Shown in pieces: positions 1-6,317 of a stretch of DNA of 12,851 nucleotides (its first letter is position 1; the number at the start of each line of letters is the position of its first letter). The stretch lies in the NCBI GenBank assembly GCA_030655735.1, contig JAUSPK010000235.1, forward strand, positions 1 through 12,851, in the 5' to 3' direction. The notes beneath the pieces are model-generated. The model searched no databases. It was not told the DNA's origin and saw only the letters and a program-made list of their open reading frames with translations. Source of the DNA: Syntrophales bacterium (lineage in GTDB: Bacteria; Desulfobacterota; Syntrophia; Syntrophales; UBA2210). The translations under genes and the position numbers were made by a program.

Positions 1-149
1 AAAAAGCTCCTTCAGATAAACCAAAATATCCATATCTTCTTTTAGGCGGTGGATTTGGGGTAGATGCTTAGACTTGCTATTTTATTTTCAGTATGTTAAA
101 CGGATGCACTTAACGTAATTCCAGAATAACGTCAGGGGGTATTTGATCA
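1..149 (+). other. Upstream region of rpsA, with a possible 3' end of an unidentified gene
   Basis: Two plus frames are open from the window edge. One stops at 69-71 and would end in KYPYLLLGGGFGVDA; the other stops at 43-45. Neither C-terminus is recognisable, so a partial upstream gene is only possible. The remaining 80 bases are AT-rich. A weak sigma-70-like pair, TTAGAC (68-73) and TATGTT (92-97) with an 18-base spacer, could serve rpsA. The ribosome binding site is the G-run at about 135-139, some ten bases before the ATG at 150. In many delta-proteobacteria ispH or cmk precedes rpsA, but the visible tail does not resemble either. Confidence 0.3.
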
Positions 150-1883
150 ATGGTTAACGAAGGTAACTTAACAACTGAACCGGAAAAACAAGAAGTAGAA
201 AGCACGGAGGAGGTGGGGCTGCAAAAAGAGGAAGACGGTATGAGTTTTGTGGAACTCTACGAGCAGAGCCTGCAGGATGTGGCAATCGGCAAGGTCGTCA
301 TAGGGCGGATCGTCCAGATAAATGAGGACGTGGCGATGGTCGATGTCGGCTACAAGACGGAGGGGCGTCTTTATCTGAGAGAGGTTACCGATAGTGACGG
401 CAATCTGACGATCTCTGTGGGTGATGATATCGAAGTCCTCGTAGATGGGAAAAAGGATGCCGAACTGATACTCTCGAAAGAGAAGGCCTCCAGGATAAAA
501 ATATGGGATGATGTCGTAAAGGCATATGACGAGAATCAAACCATACCGGGCACGATTGTGCAAAAGGTAAAGGGCGGCCTTTCGGTCGATATCGGATTTC
601 CGGCCTTTCTTCCCGGTTCCCAGGTCAGCACGCACCCCGTAAAAGATCTTGACAGGTATGTCGGGGAGACCATGGATTTTCAGATCCTGAAATACGACAG
701 AAAACGAAACAATGTTGTTCTCTCCAGAAAAGCCATACTGGAAGTAGAAAGAGCGGAGCAGAAGAAAAAGACCCTTGAGACTCTGGAAGAAGGTAAGATA
801 GTAGAGGGCATAGTAAAGAATATAACGGATTACGGTCTGTTTATAGACCTGGGAGGCATAGACGGACTCTTGCACATTACCGACATGTCGTGGGGGCGGA
901 TACGGCATCCTTCGGAGAATTTCTCCAGGGACGACAAGATAACCGTTAAGGTCCTCAGCTTTGACAGGGAAAAAGAAAGGGTGTCGCTGGGCATCAAGCA
1001 GCTGACGGAAAATCCGTGGGAATCCATTACTGAAAAATATCCCGTTGAAGCCATTGTGGAGGGGAAGGTCGTGAGTCTCATGGATTATGGGGCATTCATC
1101 GAACTTGAACCGGGCGTCGAAGGGCTTGTGCACGTCTCAGAGATGTTCTGGACCAAGAAGATACGGCATCCCTCCAAGATCTTGTCCGTAGGTGATGTTG
1201 TAAAGGTAATGACACTGGATGTGAATCCTGAAAACAGGAGAATATCGCTTGGTCTCAAGCAGACTATGCCCAATCCGTGGGTGGAACTGAGCGAAAAATA
1301 TCCCGAAGGGACCGTTATAAAGGGTGAGATACGAAATATTACGGACTTCGGTATTTTCGTGGGGATTGAAGACGATATTGACGGTCTGTTGCATGTATCG
1401 GATATTTCCTGGAAAAAGCGAATAAAGCACCCGTCGGATTTATATAAAAAGGGCCAGGAGATTGAAGCGATAGTTCTGGGGATTGATATCGAAGCGGAGA
1501 AATTTTCCCTCGGAATAAAGCAGCTCGAAGAGAATCCATGGGAGGCACTTGCATCTCGATATGCTCCCGGGTCTATTATTACCGGGAAGGTGACAAATAT
1601 TACAGATTTCGGTCTCTTTGTCGAAATAGAAGAGGGCGTGGAGGGTCTGGTTCATATCTCTGAGATAAGCCATGAGAGAGTTAACTCTGCCGGAGACCTG
1701 TATTCTGTCGGGGATGTTGTGTCAGCGGCTGTGAAAAACGTCGATGTTGCCAATCACAAGATAGGCCTGAGCATTAAAGATTCCGAGAAGGCCTCCGACA
1801 AGACGTCTCAGAAACAGTACCTGAATAACAGGGAAAAAGTTGTTTCCAACCTTGGTGATATGCTGTCAGGCATAAAGCTCTGA
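150..1883 (+). CDS. rpsA: 30S ribosomal protein S1
   Basis: Protein of 577 residues, close to the 557 of E. coli S1. It binds mRNA on the small ribosomal subunit and helps recruit and unfold messages for initiation. Six S1/OB-fold repeats are visible at about residues 47-111, 131-194, 215-284, 302-371, 389-458 and 476-545. Repeats 3 to 6 carry the typical pattern ITDYGLFIDL...GLLHITDMSW and end in SLGIKQ followed by NPW. Repeats 1 and 2, the ribosome-binding pair in the family, are more divergent, as expected. The acidic N-terminal tail (residues 1-30, rich in Glu) is longer than in E. coli. The start is supported by a G-rich Shine-Dalgarno about ten bases upstream. sppA follows after 41 bases, probably in the same transcript. 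No odd residues were noticed. Confidence 0.97.
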   Translation: MVNEGNLTTEPEKQEVESTEEVGLQKEEDGMSFVELYEQSLQDVAIGKVVIGRIVQINEDVAMVDVGYKTEGRLYLREVTDSDGNLTISVGDDIEVLVDGKKDAELILSKEKASRIKIWDDVVKAYDENQTIPGTIVQKVKGGLSVDIGFPAFLPGSQVSTHPVKDLDRYVGETMDFQILKYDRKRNNVVLSRKAILEVERAEQKKKTLETLEEGKIVEGIVKNITDYGLFIDLGGIDGLLHITDMSWGRIRHPSENFSRDDKITVKVLSFDREKERVSLGIKQLTENPWESITEKYPVEAIVEGKVVSLMDYGAFIELEPGVEGLVHVSEMFWTKKIRHPSKILSVGDVVKVMTLDVNPENRRISLGLKQTMPNPWVELSEKYPEGTVIKGEIRNITDFGIFVGIEDDIDGLLHVSDISWKKRIKHPSDLYKKGQEIEAIVLGIDIEAEKFSLGIKQLEENPWEALASRYAPGSIITGKVTNITDFGLFVEIEEGVEGLVHISEISHERVNSAGDLYSVGDVVSAAVKNVDVANHKIGLSIKDSEKASDKTSQKQYLNNREKVVSNLGDMLSGIKL

Positions 1884-1924
1884 TAACGTAGCTGCGGAGA
1901 ACTATCTCTTTTGATAGGGGGTTA

Positions 1925-2818
1925 ATGAAAAAACATCCAGTCATCTTGGGGTTTCTTCTCCTTGCGATTATCGGTCTGCTCTTTTTTCTGGTCCTTCGCC
2001 TGTTTTTTTCCTTTGGAGAGGAAACCCGTGGGTTCTCCTTCAAAGACAAGATAGGTGTCGTGTCGATAGAAGGAGTCCTGAGCGATTCGAGGGACCTTAT
2101 CCGCCAGCTGGATAGATATGAGAGAGATAACGGCGTCAAGGCGGTTGTCTTGCGTATCAATTCTCCCGGCGGAGCGGTGGTTCCTTCTCAAGAGATATAT
2201 GACAAGGTCCTGCAGGTAAAGAAATCCAAGAAAGTTGTTGTTTCAATGGGATCGGTTGCGGCATCAGGAGGATATTATATAGCCTGTGCCGCTGACCGGA
2301 TTATAGCCAATCCCGGTACGATAACCGGAAGCATCGGGGTTATCATACAATTTTCTCAGATTGAAGATCTGCTGAAAAAGTTGGGACTGAAGACCACCGT
2401 TGTCAAGGCGGGCAAATATAAGGATGTGGGGTCTCCGGTGCGCGAAATGACGGCCGCCGAGAGAGCCCTTATCCAGGGTGTCATTGATGATATCCACAAC
2501 CAGTTCATCGAGGCGGTCGTATCAAATAGGGACATTCCTCGAAAAGAGATAGAACATATCGCCGATGCACGGATATTCACCGGCAGACAGGCGCTTGAGG
2601 CAGGCCTCATCGACAGTCTTGGGAATATGGACTATGCGATCGATACGGCGGCCGGTCTTGCGGGAATAGAGGGCAAACCCGAAGTCGTCTACCCCGAAAA
2701 GGAACGAAAGGGTCTGCTTCAGTATATCGCAAGCGAAGCCCTCTCCTCCATATCAGAAGAACTCAGAGGAAGCGGTTCCGGTATCGATTACTTGTATAAA
2801 CCGGGATACGGGATGTGA
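1925..2818 (+). CDS. sppA: Signal peptide peptidase SppA, short form (S49 family)
   Basis: Protein of 297 residues, the short single-domain form found in many bacteria, not the 67 kDa double-domain form of E. coli. It is a membrane-anchored serine protease that degrades signal peptides left in the membrane after secretion. One transmembrane segment lies at about residues 6-28, preceded by Lys-Lys, which anchors the protein with its active site outside the cytoplasm. The S49 motif SVAASGGYY places the catalytic serine at S114. The catalytic lysine is most likely K166 in KAGKYKD: the 52-residue spacing matches the Ser147/Lys199 pair described for Bacillus SppA. The ribosome binding site AGGGGG (1916-1921) is only three bases from the ATG, and a small hairpin CTATC/GATAG (1902-1917) overlaps its upstream edge. 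No better start exists, because the membrane segment begins at residue 6. Confidence 0.93.
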   Translation: MKKHPVILGFLLLAIIGLLFFLVLRLFFSFGEETRGFSFKDKIGVVSIEGVLSDSRDLIRQLDRYERDNGVKAVVLRINSPGGAVVPSQEIYDKVLQVKKSKKVVVSMGSVAASGGYYIACAADRIIANPGTITGSIGVIIQFSQIEDLLKKLGLKTTVVKAGKYKDVGSPVREMTAAERALIQGVIDDIHNQFIEAVVSNRDIPRKEIEHIADARIFTGRQALEAGLIDSLGNMDYAIDTAAGLAGIEGKPEVVYPEKERKGLLQYIASEALSSISEELRGSGSGIDYLYKPGYGM

Positions 2819-2861
2819 TATTAAATCTATATAACAGATTGAATTGTCAGCCGAGTTCATC

Positions 2862-3629
2862 ATGAAATACAATACGATACTCCTCACAAAGGAAAAAGGG
2901 TATGCCACTCTGACACTGAACCGACCGGGTGAGCTGAATGCGCTTTCCGTGGAGATGAGGCGTGAGCTGCTGCACTGTTTCGGCCGGCTGGAGGAAGACG
3001 ATTCCGTCAGGGCCGTTATTCTTACCGGGGGTGACGATGTGTTTTGCGCCGGTATTGATCTTGAGGAGATGTCAACCCTGGAAAGCAGCAAGTTTGAGGA
3101 CTATTCGAGGGTCATGATCGAGAGCCTTCAAAAGATCTACACATTCAGAAAGCCCGTTATTGCTGCAGTAAGCGGTATAGCCCTTGGAGGGGGATTCAAT
3201 CTGGTCACCGTATGCGATATCGTTATTGCCTCCGAAACGGCGATATTCGGGCATCCGGAATTGAAGCTTGGCCTGAACCCTTTATTTGACCCGCTCAGGC
3301 GGATGGTCGGAACCGCCAAGGCAAAAGAGATTGCCATGCTGGGCGAGCCTATAGGGGCACAGGAAGCCTTCCGGATCGGTCTTGTGAACAAGGTGTCTCC
3401 TCCGGATACGTTTATGGAGGTTGCGCGGTCAGTTGCAGGCGAAATCTCTCAGAGGCCCGCCCGGGCTGTCGAGGCGGTAAAAAAGATATCCGATATCGTC
3501 CCGCGTCTCGACAAAAAAGCAGCGTTGGAATATGAATTTGAGGTCTCCGCACTCCTTTTTTCAAGGGCGGAGATACGTGATCACATGAGAAAATTTCTTG
3601 ACAATCTCAAGTCAAGAAAAAAGGTGTAG
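2862..3629 (+). CDS. Enoyl-CoA hydratase/isomerase (crotonase) family protein
   Basis: Protein of 255 residues from the ATG at 2862. A TTG at 2844 would add six residues, but the family normally begins as MxYxTILL, so the ATG is preferred; neither has a clear ribosome binding site. The crotonase fold is plain: LTLNRPGELNALS (residues 17-29), the oxyanion-hole segment FCAGID (61-66) and ALGGGFN (107-113). In true hydratases two glutamates (E144 and E164 in the rat enzyme) act as acid and base. Here the first position is asparagine (N113) and the second is kept (E133 in HPEL). The usual glycine-rich PGAGGTQRL stretch is replaced by NPLFDPLRR. It therefore handles an acyl-CoA thioester by family, but hydration is doubtful; isomerase, hydrolase or decarboxylase activity is equally open. 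It follows sppA by 43 bases, and no pathway partner is adjacent. Confidence 0.88.
   Translation: MKYNTILLTKEKGYATLTLNRPGELNALSVEMRRELLHCFGRLEEDDSVRAVILTGGDDVFCAGIDLEEMSTLESSKFEDYSRVMIESLQKIYTFRKPVIAAVSGIALGGGFNLVTVCDIVIASETAIFGHPELKLGLNPLFDPLRRMVGTAKAKEIAMLGEPIGAQEAFRIGLVNKVSPPDTFMEVARSVAGEISQRPARAVEAVKKISDIVPRLDKKAALEYEFEVSALLFSRAEIRDHMRKFLDNLKSRKKV
3590..3619 (-). terminator. Possible intrinsic terminator of the minus-strand sigma-region-4 gene, inside the 3' end of the crotonase gene
   Basis: A perfect nine-base inverted repeat, TTTCTTGAC (3594-3602) and GTCAAGAAA (3611-3619), encloses an eight-base loop. Read on the minus strand, the second arm is followed directly by TTTT. The convergent stop codons are only four bases apart, so a terminator for the minus gene has to lie inside the coding end of the plus gene. 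The stem is AT-rich, so the strength is uncertain. On the plus strand no T-run follows the hairpin. Confidence 0.4.
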
Positions 3630-3633
3630 ATTA

Positions 3634-3909
3634 CTAGTCAAGGACTTTCATCGCCGCGAAGTCGACCAACTGATCCTTTCTCTTCTTGTGCTGCAGTTTT
3701 TTAAGGGCCTTTGCCTCTATCTGTCGTATCCGTTCCCTGGTAACGCCCATCATTTCGCCTACTTCCTCAAGCGTGAAGGGGCCATAGTTACAGGCAACCC
3801 AGGTACAGTTGCAGAACGTCTCATTTTTTAACCACCACTCGCAGACCGTATCCTGACACGGTTCCGTGATAAATTCACCTGTATTCTTACATAAATATAG
3901 AGATGACAT
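3634..3909 (-). CDS. Small cysteine-rich protein with a solo sigma-70 region 4.2 helix-turn-helix
   Basis: Protein of 91 residues. The C-terminal half (about residues 44-84) reads FTLEEVGEMMGVTRERIRQI and continues EAKALKKL, almost the region 4.2 sequence of primary sigma factors, the part that reads the -35 promoter element. Regions 1-3 of a sigma factor are absent. The N-terminal 43 residues hold six cysteines (7, 18, 23, 33, 35, 40) in a C-x10-C-x4-C-x9-C-x-C-x4-C arrangement, with several aromatic residues; this suggests a zinc or iron-sulfur site, but no named family was recognised. The start is firm: an in-frame TAG immediately precedes the ATG, and GAGAGGGG lies seven bases upstream. 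A near-consensus promoter sits about 85 bases upstream. It is transcribed divergently from the panC leader and converges on the crotonase gene. It may be a DNA-binding regulator that competes at or occupies -35 elements; that role is inference. Confidence 0.85.
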   Translation of the reverse strand: MSSLYLCKNTGEFITEPCQDTVCEWWLKNETFCNCTWVACNYGPFTLEEVGEMMGVTRERIRQIEAKALKKLQHKKRKDQLVDFAAMKVLD

Positions 3910-3993
3910 CTAGTTCCCCTCTCGGTTGTAGCTAAATTATTTTCAAAGAGATTAGCAAGTGGGGGTTGCACCCGGCCCCTTTAAAACATTCTC

Positions 3994-4024
3994 ATTATAA
4001 TAGCTGTTTATGTCGCTTTGTCAA
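3994..4024 (-). promoter_or_regulatory. Sigma-70 promoter of the sigma-region-4 gene
   Basis: On the minus strand a perfect -35 TTGACA (complement of 4019-4024) is followed by overlapping -10 choices: TATTAT (complement of 3997-4002) with a 16-base spacer, or a perfect TATAAT (complement of 3994-3999) with a 19-base spacer. Transcription would begin near 3987-3990 and leave a leader of roughly 80 bases. That leader contains a short GGGT/ACCC hairpin around 3962-3973. This is the strongest consensus promoter in the window. The -35 sequence is the kind of site that the protein it drives should recognise through its region 4.2 domain. Confidence 0.7.
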
Positions 4025-4075
4025 TAGCGGGCCCCACAAATAATTTACCCGAAGGCACACAGCCGCAGGGTATTG

Positions 4076-4110
4076 ATCTTTTACAGGAGTGCGTGCGCCA
4101 TTGTAAAGAT
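4076..4110. repeat. Imperfect inverted repeat in the divergent control region, possible operator
   Basis: ATCTTTTACA (4076-4085) and TGTAAAGAT (4102-4110) are reverse complements apart from one extra T, separated by 16 bases of GC-rich sequence. The dyad lies about 50 bases behind the -35 of the minus-strand promoter and 30-60 bases ahead of the presumed start of the panC leader. A regulator bound here could control either direction. No known operator consensus was recognised. Confidence 0.35.
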
Positions 4111-4129
4111 AAACTTTCAAATGCATTTT

Positions 4130-4281
4130 TATATATAAATCTCTTGACAGGGTAGCAGGCTTCTGGTAGGAGGCTTACGTCCGCTTGGATCCGTAGTTTA
4201 TGGACTGGGACGGAAGAGAGCCAAGGCAGCATAACGCGCAGTTTCAAGGCCTCCCGTTTCAAAGCGGAGAGGCCTTTTTTT
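4130..4281 (+). promoter_or_regulatory. Structured 5' leader of panC with possible terminator/antiterminator switch
   Basis: About 140 bases of non-coding RNA precede panC. A likely -10 is within TATATATAAAT (4130-4140); no convincing -35 was found. Seen in the leader are a small hairpin CTTCT/AGGAG (about 4160-4172) and a longer one, CTTGG/CCAAG (about 4184-4225), enclosing TCCGT/ACGGA and AGT/ACT, with one unpaired A on the 5' side and a GGG bulge on the 3' side. It ends in an intrinsic terminator. GGAGGCTT (4169-4176) can pair over eight bases with AGGCCTCC (4247-4254), the 5' arm of the terminator, giving a mutually exclusive antiterminator. Pan-motif RNAs, stems with bulged A residues, are known before pan operons in delta-proteobacteria, so this is a candidate member; the match to that consensus could not be tested. 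Confidence 0.55.
4247..4281 (+). terminator. Strong intrinsic terminator directly before panC
   Basis: AGGCCTC (4247-4253) pairs with GAGGCCT (4269-4275), extended by CCG (4254-4256) with CGG (4265-4267) and one bulged A. The loop is eight bases and seven T residues follow (4275-4281). The ATG of panC is only 22 bases further, so the terminator stands in the panC leader and would act as an attenuator unless panC has a separate promoter. Confidence 0.85.
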
Positions 4282-4303
4282 GTGAGGTAAGTATACTGAG
4301 CGT

Positions 4304-5158
4304 ATGAAAATTATTGAGACAGTGCGCGACATGCAGGATTTTTCAGAGGCTCTCAGGCTCAGAGGCAAGAGGATCGCGTTTGTTCCTACCATGGGATATC
4401 TTCATGACGGACATCTGAGACTGATGGAAGAAGGTAAGAAGCGAGGCGATTGTCTGGTAACCAGCATATATGTGAATCCCACACAGTTCGGCCCGGATGA
4501 AGATCTGGACAAGTATCCCAGGGATTTTGAGAGGGATGAACGGCTTTCCAGGGATGCCGGTGTGGACGTTATCTTCTATCCTTCAAGCTCACAGATGTAT
4601 CCCGAACAGTACCATACCTATGTAACCGTTGAAGACATAACAACAAACCTCTGCGGCTTGACCAGACCCACCCATTTCAGGGGGGTGGCAACCGTCTGCG
4701 CGAAGCTGTTCAATATCATCAAACCCCATGTGACCGTCTTTGGAAGAAAGGACTTTCAACAACTGGCCGTGATAAAGAGAATGGTGGCCGATCTCAATAT
4801 GGATATTGAGGTTATCGGGATACCGACGGTCAGAGAACCGGATGGTCTCGCCATGAGCTCCCGGAATGCATACCTGAAAGAGGGTGAGCGAGAGGCCGCG
4901 CTGAGCCTGAGCCGCTCGCTCAGACGTGCCGCGGACCTCTATAACCAGGGGGAACGGGATGCCGGCGTGATACTGCAAGAGGTGAAGGGTTTTATTGAGG
5001 GACATCCGGGCACCAAAATCGATTATGTCAAGATATGTGATGTCGAAACCATGGCGGATGTCGAATCCGTTGAGGGGGAAAGGTCTGTACTGGCCTTGGC
5101 TGTCTGGGTAGGCACGCCACGGCTTATAGATAATTATGTGTTTGGAGAAACTATTTAG
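4304..5158 (+). CDS. panC: Pantothenate synthetase (pantoate--beta-alanine ligase)
   Basis: Protein of 284 residues, the usual family length. It joins pantoate and beta-alanine with ATP, through a pantoyl-adenylate, in the cytoplasm: the last step of vitamin B5 synthesis. The family motifs are all present: PTMGYLHDGHLRL (residues 28-40) with the HxGH ATP site, SIYVNPTQFGPDEDLDKYPR (54-73), KLFN and VFGRKDFQQL (134-154), and PTVREPDGLAMSSRN (174-188) with the KMSKS-like segment. The ribosome binding site is poor: GAGG (4284-4287) is 16 bases from the ATG and TGAG (4297-4300) only three. TATACT at 4292-4297 resembles a -10 element, which leaves a near-leaderless transcript as a minor alternative. 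panD follows after 12 bases. panB is not in this window. Confidence 0.97.
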   Translation: MKIIETVRDMQDFSEALRLRGKRIAFVPTMGYLHDGHLRLMEEGKKRGDCLVTSIYVNPTQFGPDEDLDKYPRDFERDERLSRDAGVDVIFYPSSSQMYPEQYHTYVTVEDITTNLCGLTRPTHFRGVATVCAKLFNIIKPHVTVFGRKDFQQLAVIKRMVADLNMDIEVIGIPTVREPDGLAMSSRNAYLKEGEREAALSLSRSLRRAADLYNQGERDAGVILQEVKGFIEGHPGTKIDYVKICDVETMADVESVEGERSVLALAVWVGTPRLIDNYVFGETI

Positions 5159-5170
5159 GCAGGTGAAACG

Positions 5171-5527
5171 ATGCAGAGAACGATGCTGAAATCAAAACTT
5201 CACAGGGCGGTTGTTACCGATGCCGATCTCCACTATGAGGGGAGCATCACCATTGACACGGATCTTATGGATGCGGCTGATCTCCTCTCGTATGAACAGG
5301 TTGCCATATACAATGTGTCAAACGGAGAGAGATTTTCCACTTATGTAATCAAAGGTCCCAGAGGATCCGGCGTTATCTGTTTGAACGGGGCCGCGGCACG
5401 AAAGGCCTCGAGAAATGATCTTATCATTATAGCGAGCTATGTGCAGGTTGACGAGGATTCGGTAAAGGGTTGGCGACCGAAGTGTGTATTGCTTGGTGAT
5501 AAAAACAAAATAAAAAAACATGTCTAA
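5171..5527 (+). CDS. panD: Aspartate 1-decarboxylase proenzyme
   Basis: Protein of 118 residues. It makes beta-alanine from aspartate, the substrate of the PanC encoded just upstream. The proenzyme cuts itself between G24 and S25 in HYEGSITID, and the serine becomes the pyruvoyl cofactor. K9, R54 and Y58, known active-site residues in E. coli PanD, are at the same positions, which supports the start at 5171 over the internal ATG at 5183. AGGTGA lies five bases before the ATG. The spacing from panC (12 bases) indicates one transcript. The usual delta-proteobacterial and Bacillus forms are 120-130 residues, so it is full length. Confidence 0.97.
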   Translation: MQRTMLKSKLHRAVVTDADLHYEGSITIDTDLMDAADLLSYEQVAIYNVSNGERFSTYVIKGPRGSGVICLNGAAARKASRNDLIIIASYVQVDEDSVKGWRPKCVLLGDKNKIKKHV

Positions 5528-5565
5528 ATAATCTTATGATTTTTACAGGCTGGAATCTCTGGGAT

Positions 5566-5588
5566 AGGCGGGGCCGTGTGCCCCGCCT
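5566..5588 (+). terminator. GC-rich hairpin after panD, terminator-like
   Basis: AGGCGGGGC (5566-5574) and GCCCCGCCT (5580-5588) form a perfect nine-base stem with loop CGTGT. It lies in the 130-base gap between panD and the DUF502 gene. Only an interrupted T-rich stretch (TTCGTTATT) follows, so termination may be partial. The rest of the gap shows GGAGG at 5638-5642, 15 bases before the next ATG, and no clear promoter. Confidence 0.5.
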
Positions 5589-5657
5589 TCGTTATTGCAG
5601 TGGGGAGAGCTTTCTGATATAAAGCCTCGTATTCTTCGGAGGTAAGCGGTTGACGGG

Positions 5658-6317
5658 ATGTTAAAGAAAATACGAAAGAGCATTAAAGGTGTTTTTCTGA
5701 CGGGAATAGCCGCCATGATCCCCGTGGGGGTGACGTTCTATATCCTGTATCTCATCATCGGGATGATGAATAACCTGGTCAAGTTTATCCCCGCCCGGTT
5801 TCATCCCGACCGGCTGTTCCCCTTTCATATACCGGGTCTCGGTATGATCATTACACTGATTCTTATCTTTACCATCGGTCTTGTGACAAAGAGCTATCTG
5901 GGCAAGAAGCTCGTTTCCCTCGGCGAGAGACTGGTGAGGAAGATACCTCTGGTGAGGGGCATATATAACGCGCTCAAGCAGCTTGTTGATGCCGTGTTCA
6001 GCGATAAGGGGCAGAGCTTCAAGAAGGCGGTCCTGATCGAGTATCCACGGAAGGGCTTGTACTCGATAGCCTTTGTTACCGGTGTGAGCCGGGGAGAGGT
6101 TCAAGTGAAAACATCACAGAAATGCGTGAATATCTTTGTTCCCACGACGCCCAATCCCACATCGGGATTTTACATAATGGTGCCGGAGGTGGACATGATG
6201 AGCCTTGATATGACGGTCGAGGAGGCGTTCACCCTTATCATATCGGGCGGCATCGTCTCGCCGGAAGATATTCAACACACATCTGAGAAGGGAGAAATAC
6301 ATGCAGATAACATCTGA
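5658..6317 (+). CDS. DUF502 family integral membrane protein
   Basis: Protein of 219 residues with two transmembrane helices at about 12-38 and 57-78 and a soluble C-terminal domain. Family hallmarks are the segment KIPLVRGIYNALKQ (residues 95-108) and FVPTTPNPTSGFYIMVPEVD (160-179). The biochemical role of the family is not established as far as can be said here. The ATG at 5658 is chosen because the first helix starts soon after and the in-frame codon TAA at 5643-5645 closes the upstream frame; the GGAGG at 5638-5642 is rather far. The last 17 bases overlap the start of metK, so the two are translated from one message. Confidence 0.88.
   Translation: MLKKIRKSIKGVFLTGIAAMIPVGVTFYILYLIIGMMNNLVKFIPARFHPDRLFPFHIPGLGMIITLILIFTIGLVTKSYLGKKLVSLGERLVRKIPLVRGIYNALKQLVDAVFSDKGQSFKKAVLIEYPRKGLYSIAFVTGVSRGEVQVKTSQKCVNIFVPTTPNPTSGFYIMVPEVDMMSLDMTVEEAFTLIISGGIVSPEDIQHTSEKGEIHADNI

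Noticed and set aside
168..1133. Long minus-strand open frame of 321 codons antisense to rpsA.
   Set aside because: It lies wholly within rpsA, its protein looks like no family, and it has no ribosome binding site context; codon bias of rpsA explains it.
4190..4245. Resemblance of the panC leader to the bacterial SRP (4.5S) RNA: CGGAAG, AGCCAAGGCAG and ACGCG occur in the same order.
   Set aside because: The invariant GGAAGGAAGCAGCC core is short by three bases and would not form the SRP stem. A different fold, CTTGG/CCAAG enclosing TCCGT/ACGGA, fits better, and the flanks do not pair as in SRP RNA.
4008..4262. Minus-strand open frame of 84 codons across the panC leader.
   Set aside because: It covers a promoter, an inverted repeat and a terminator arm, and has no recognisable protein features.
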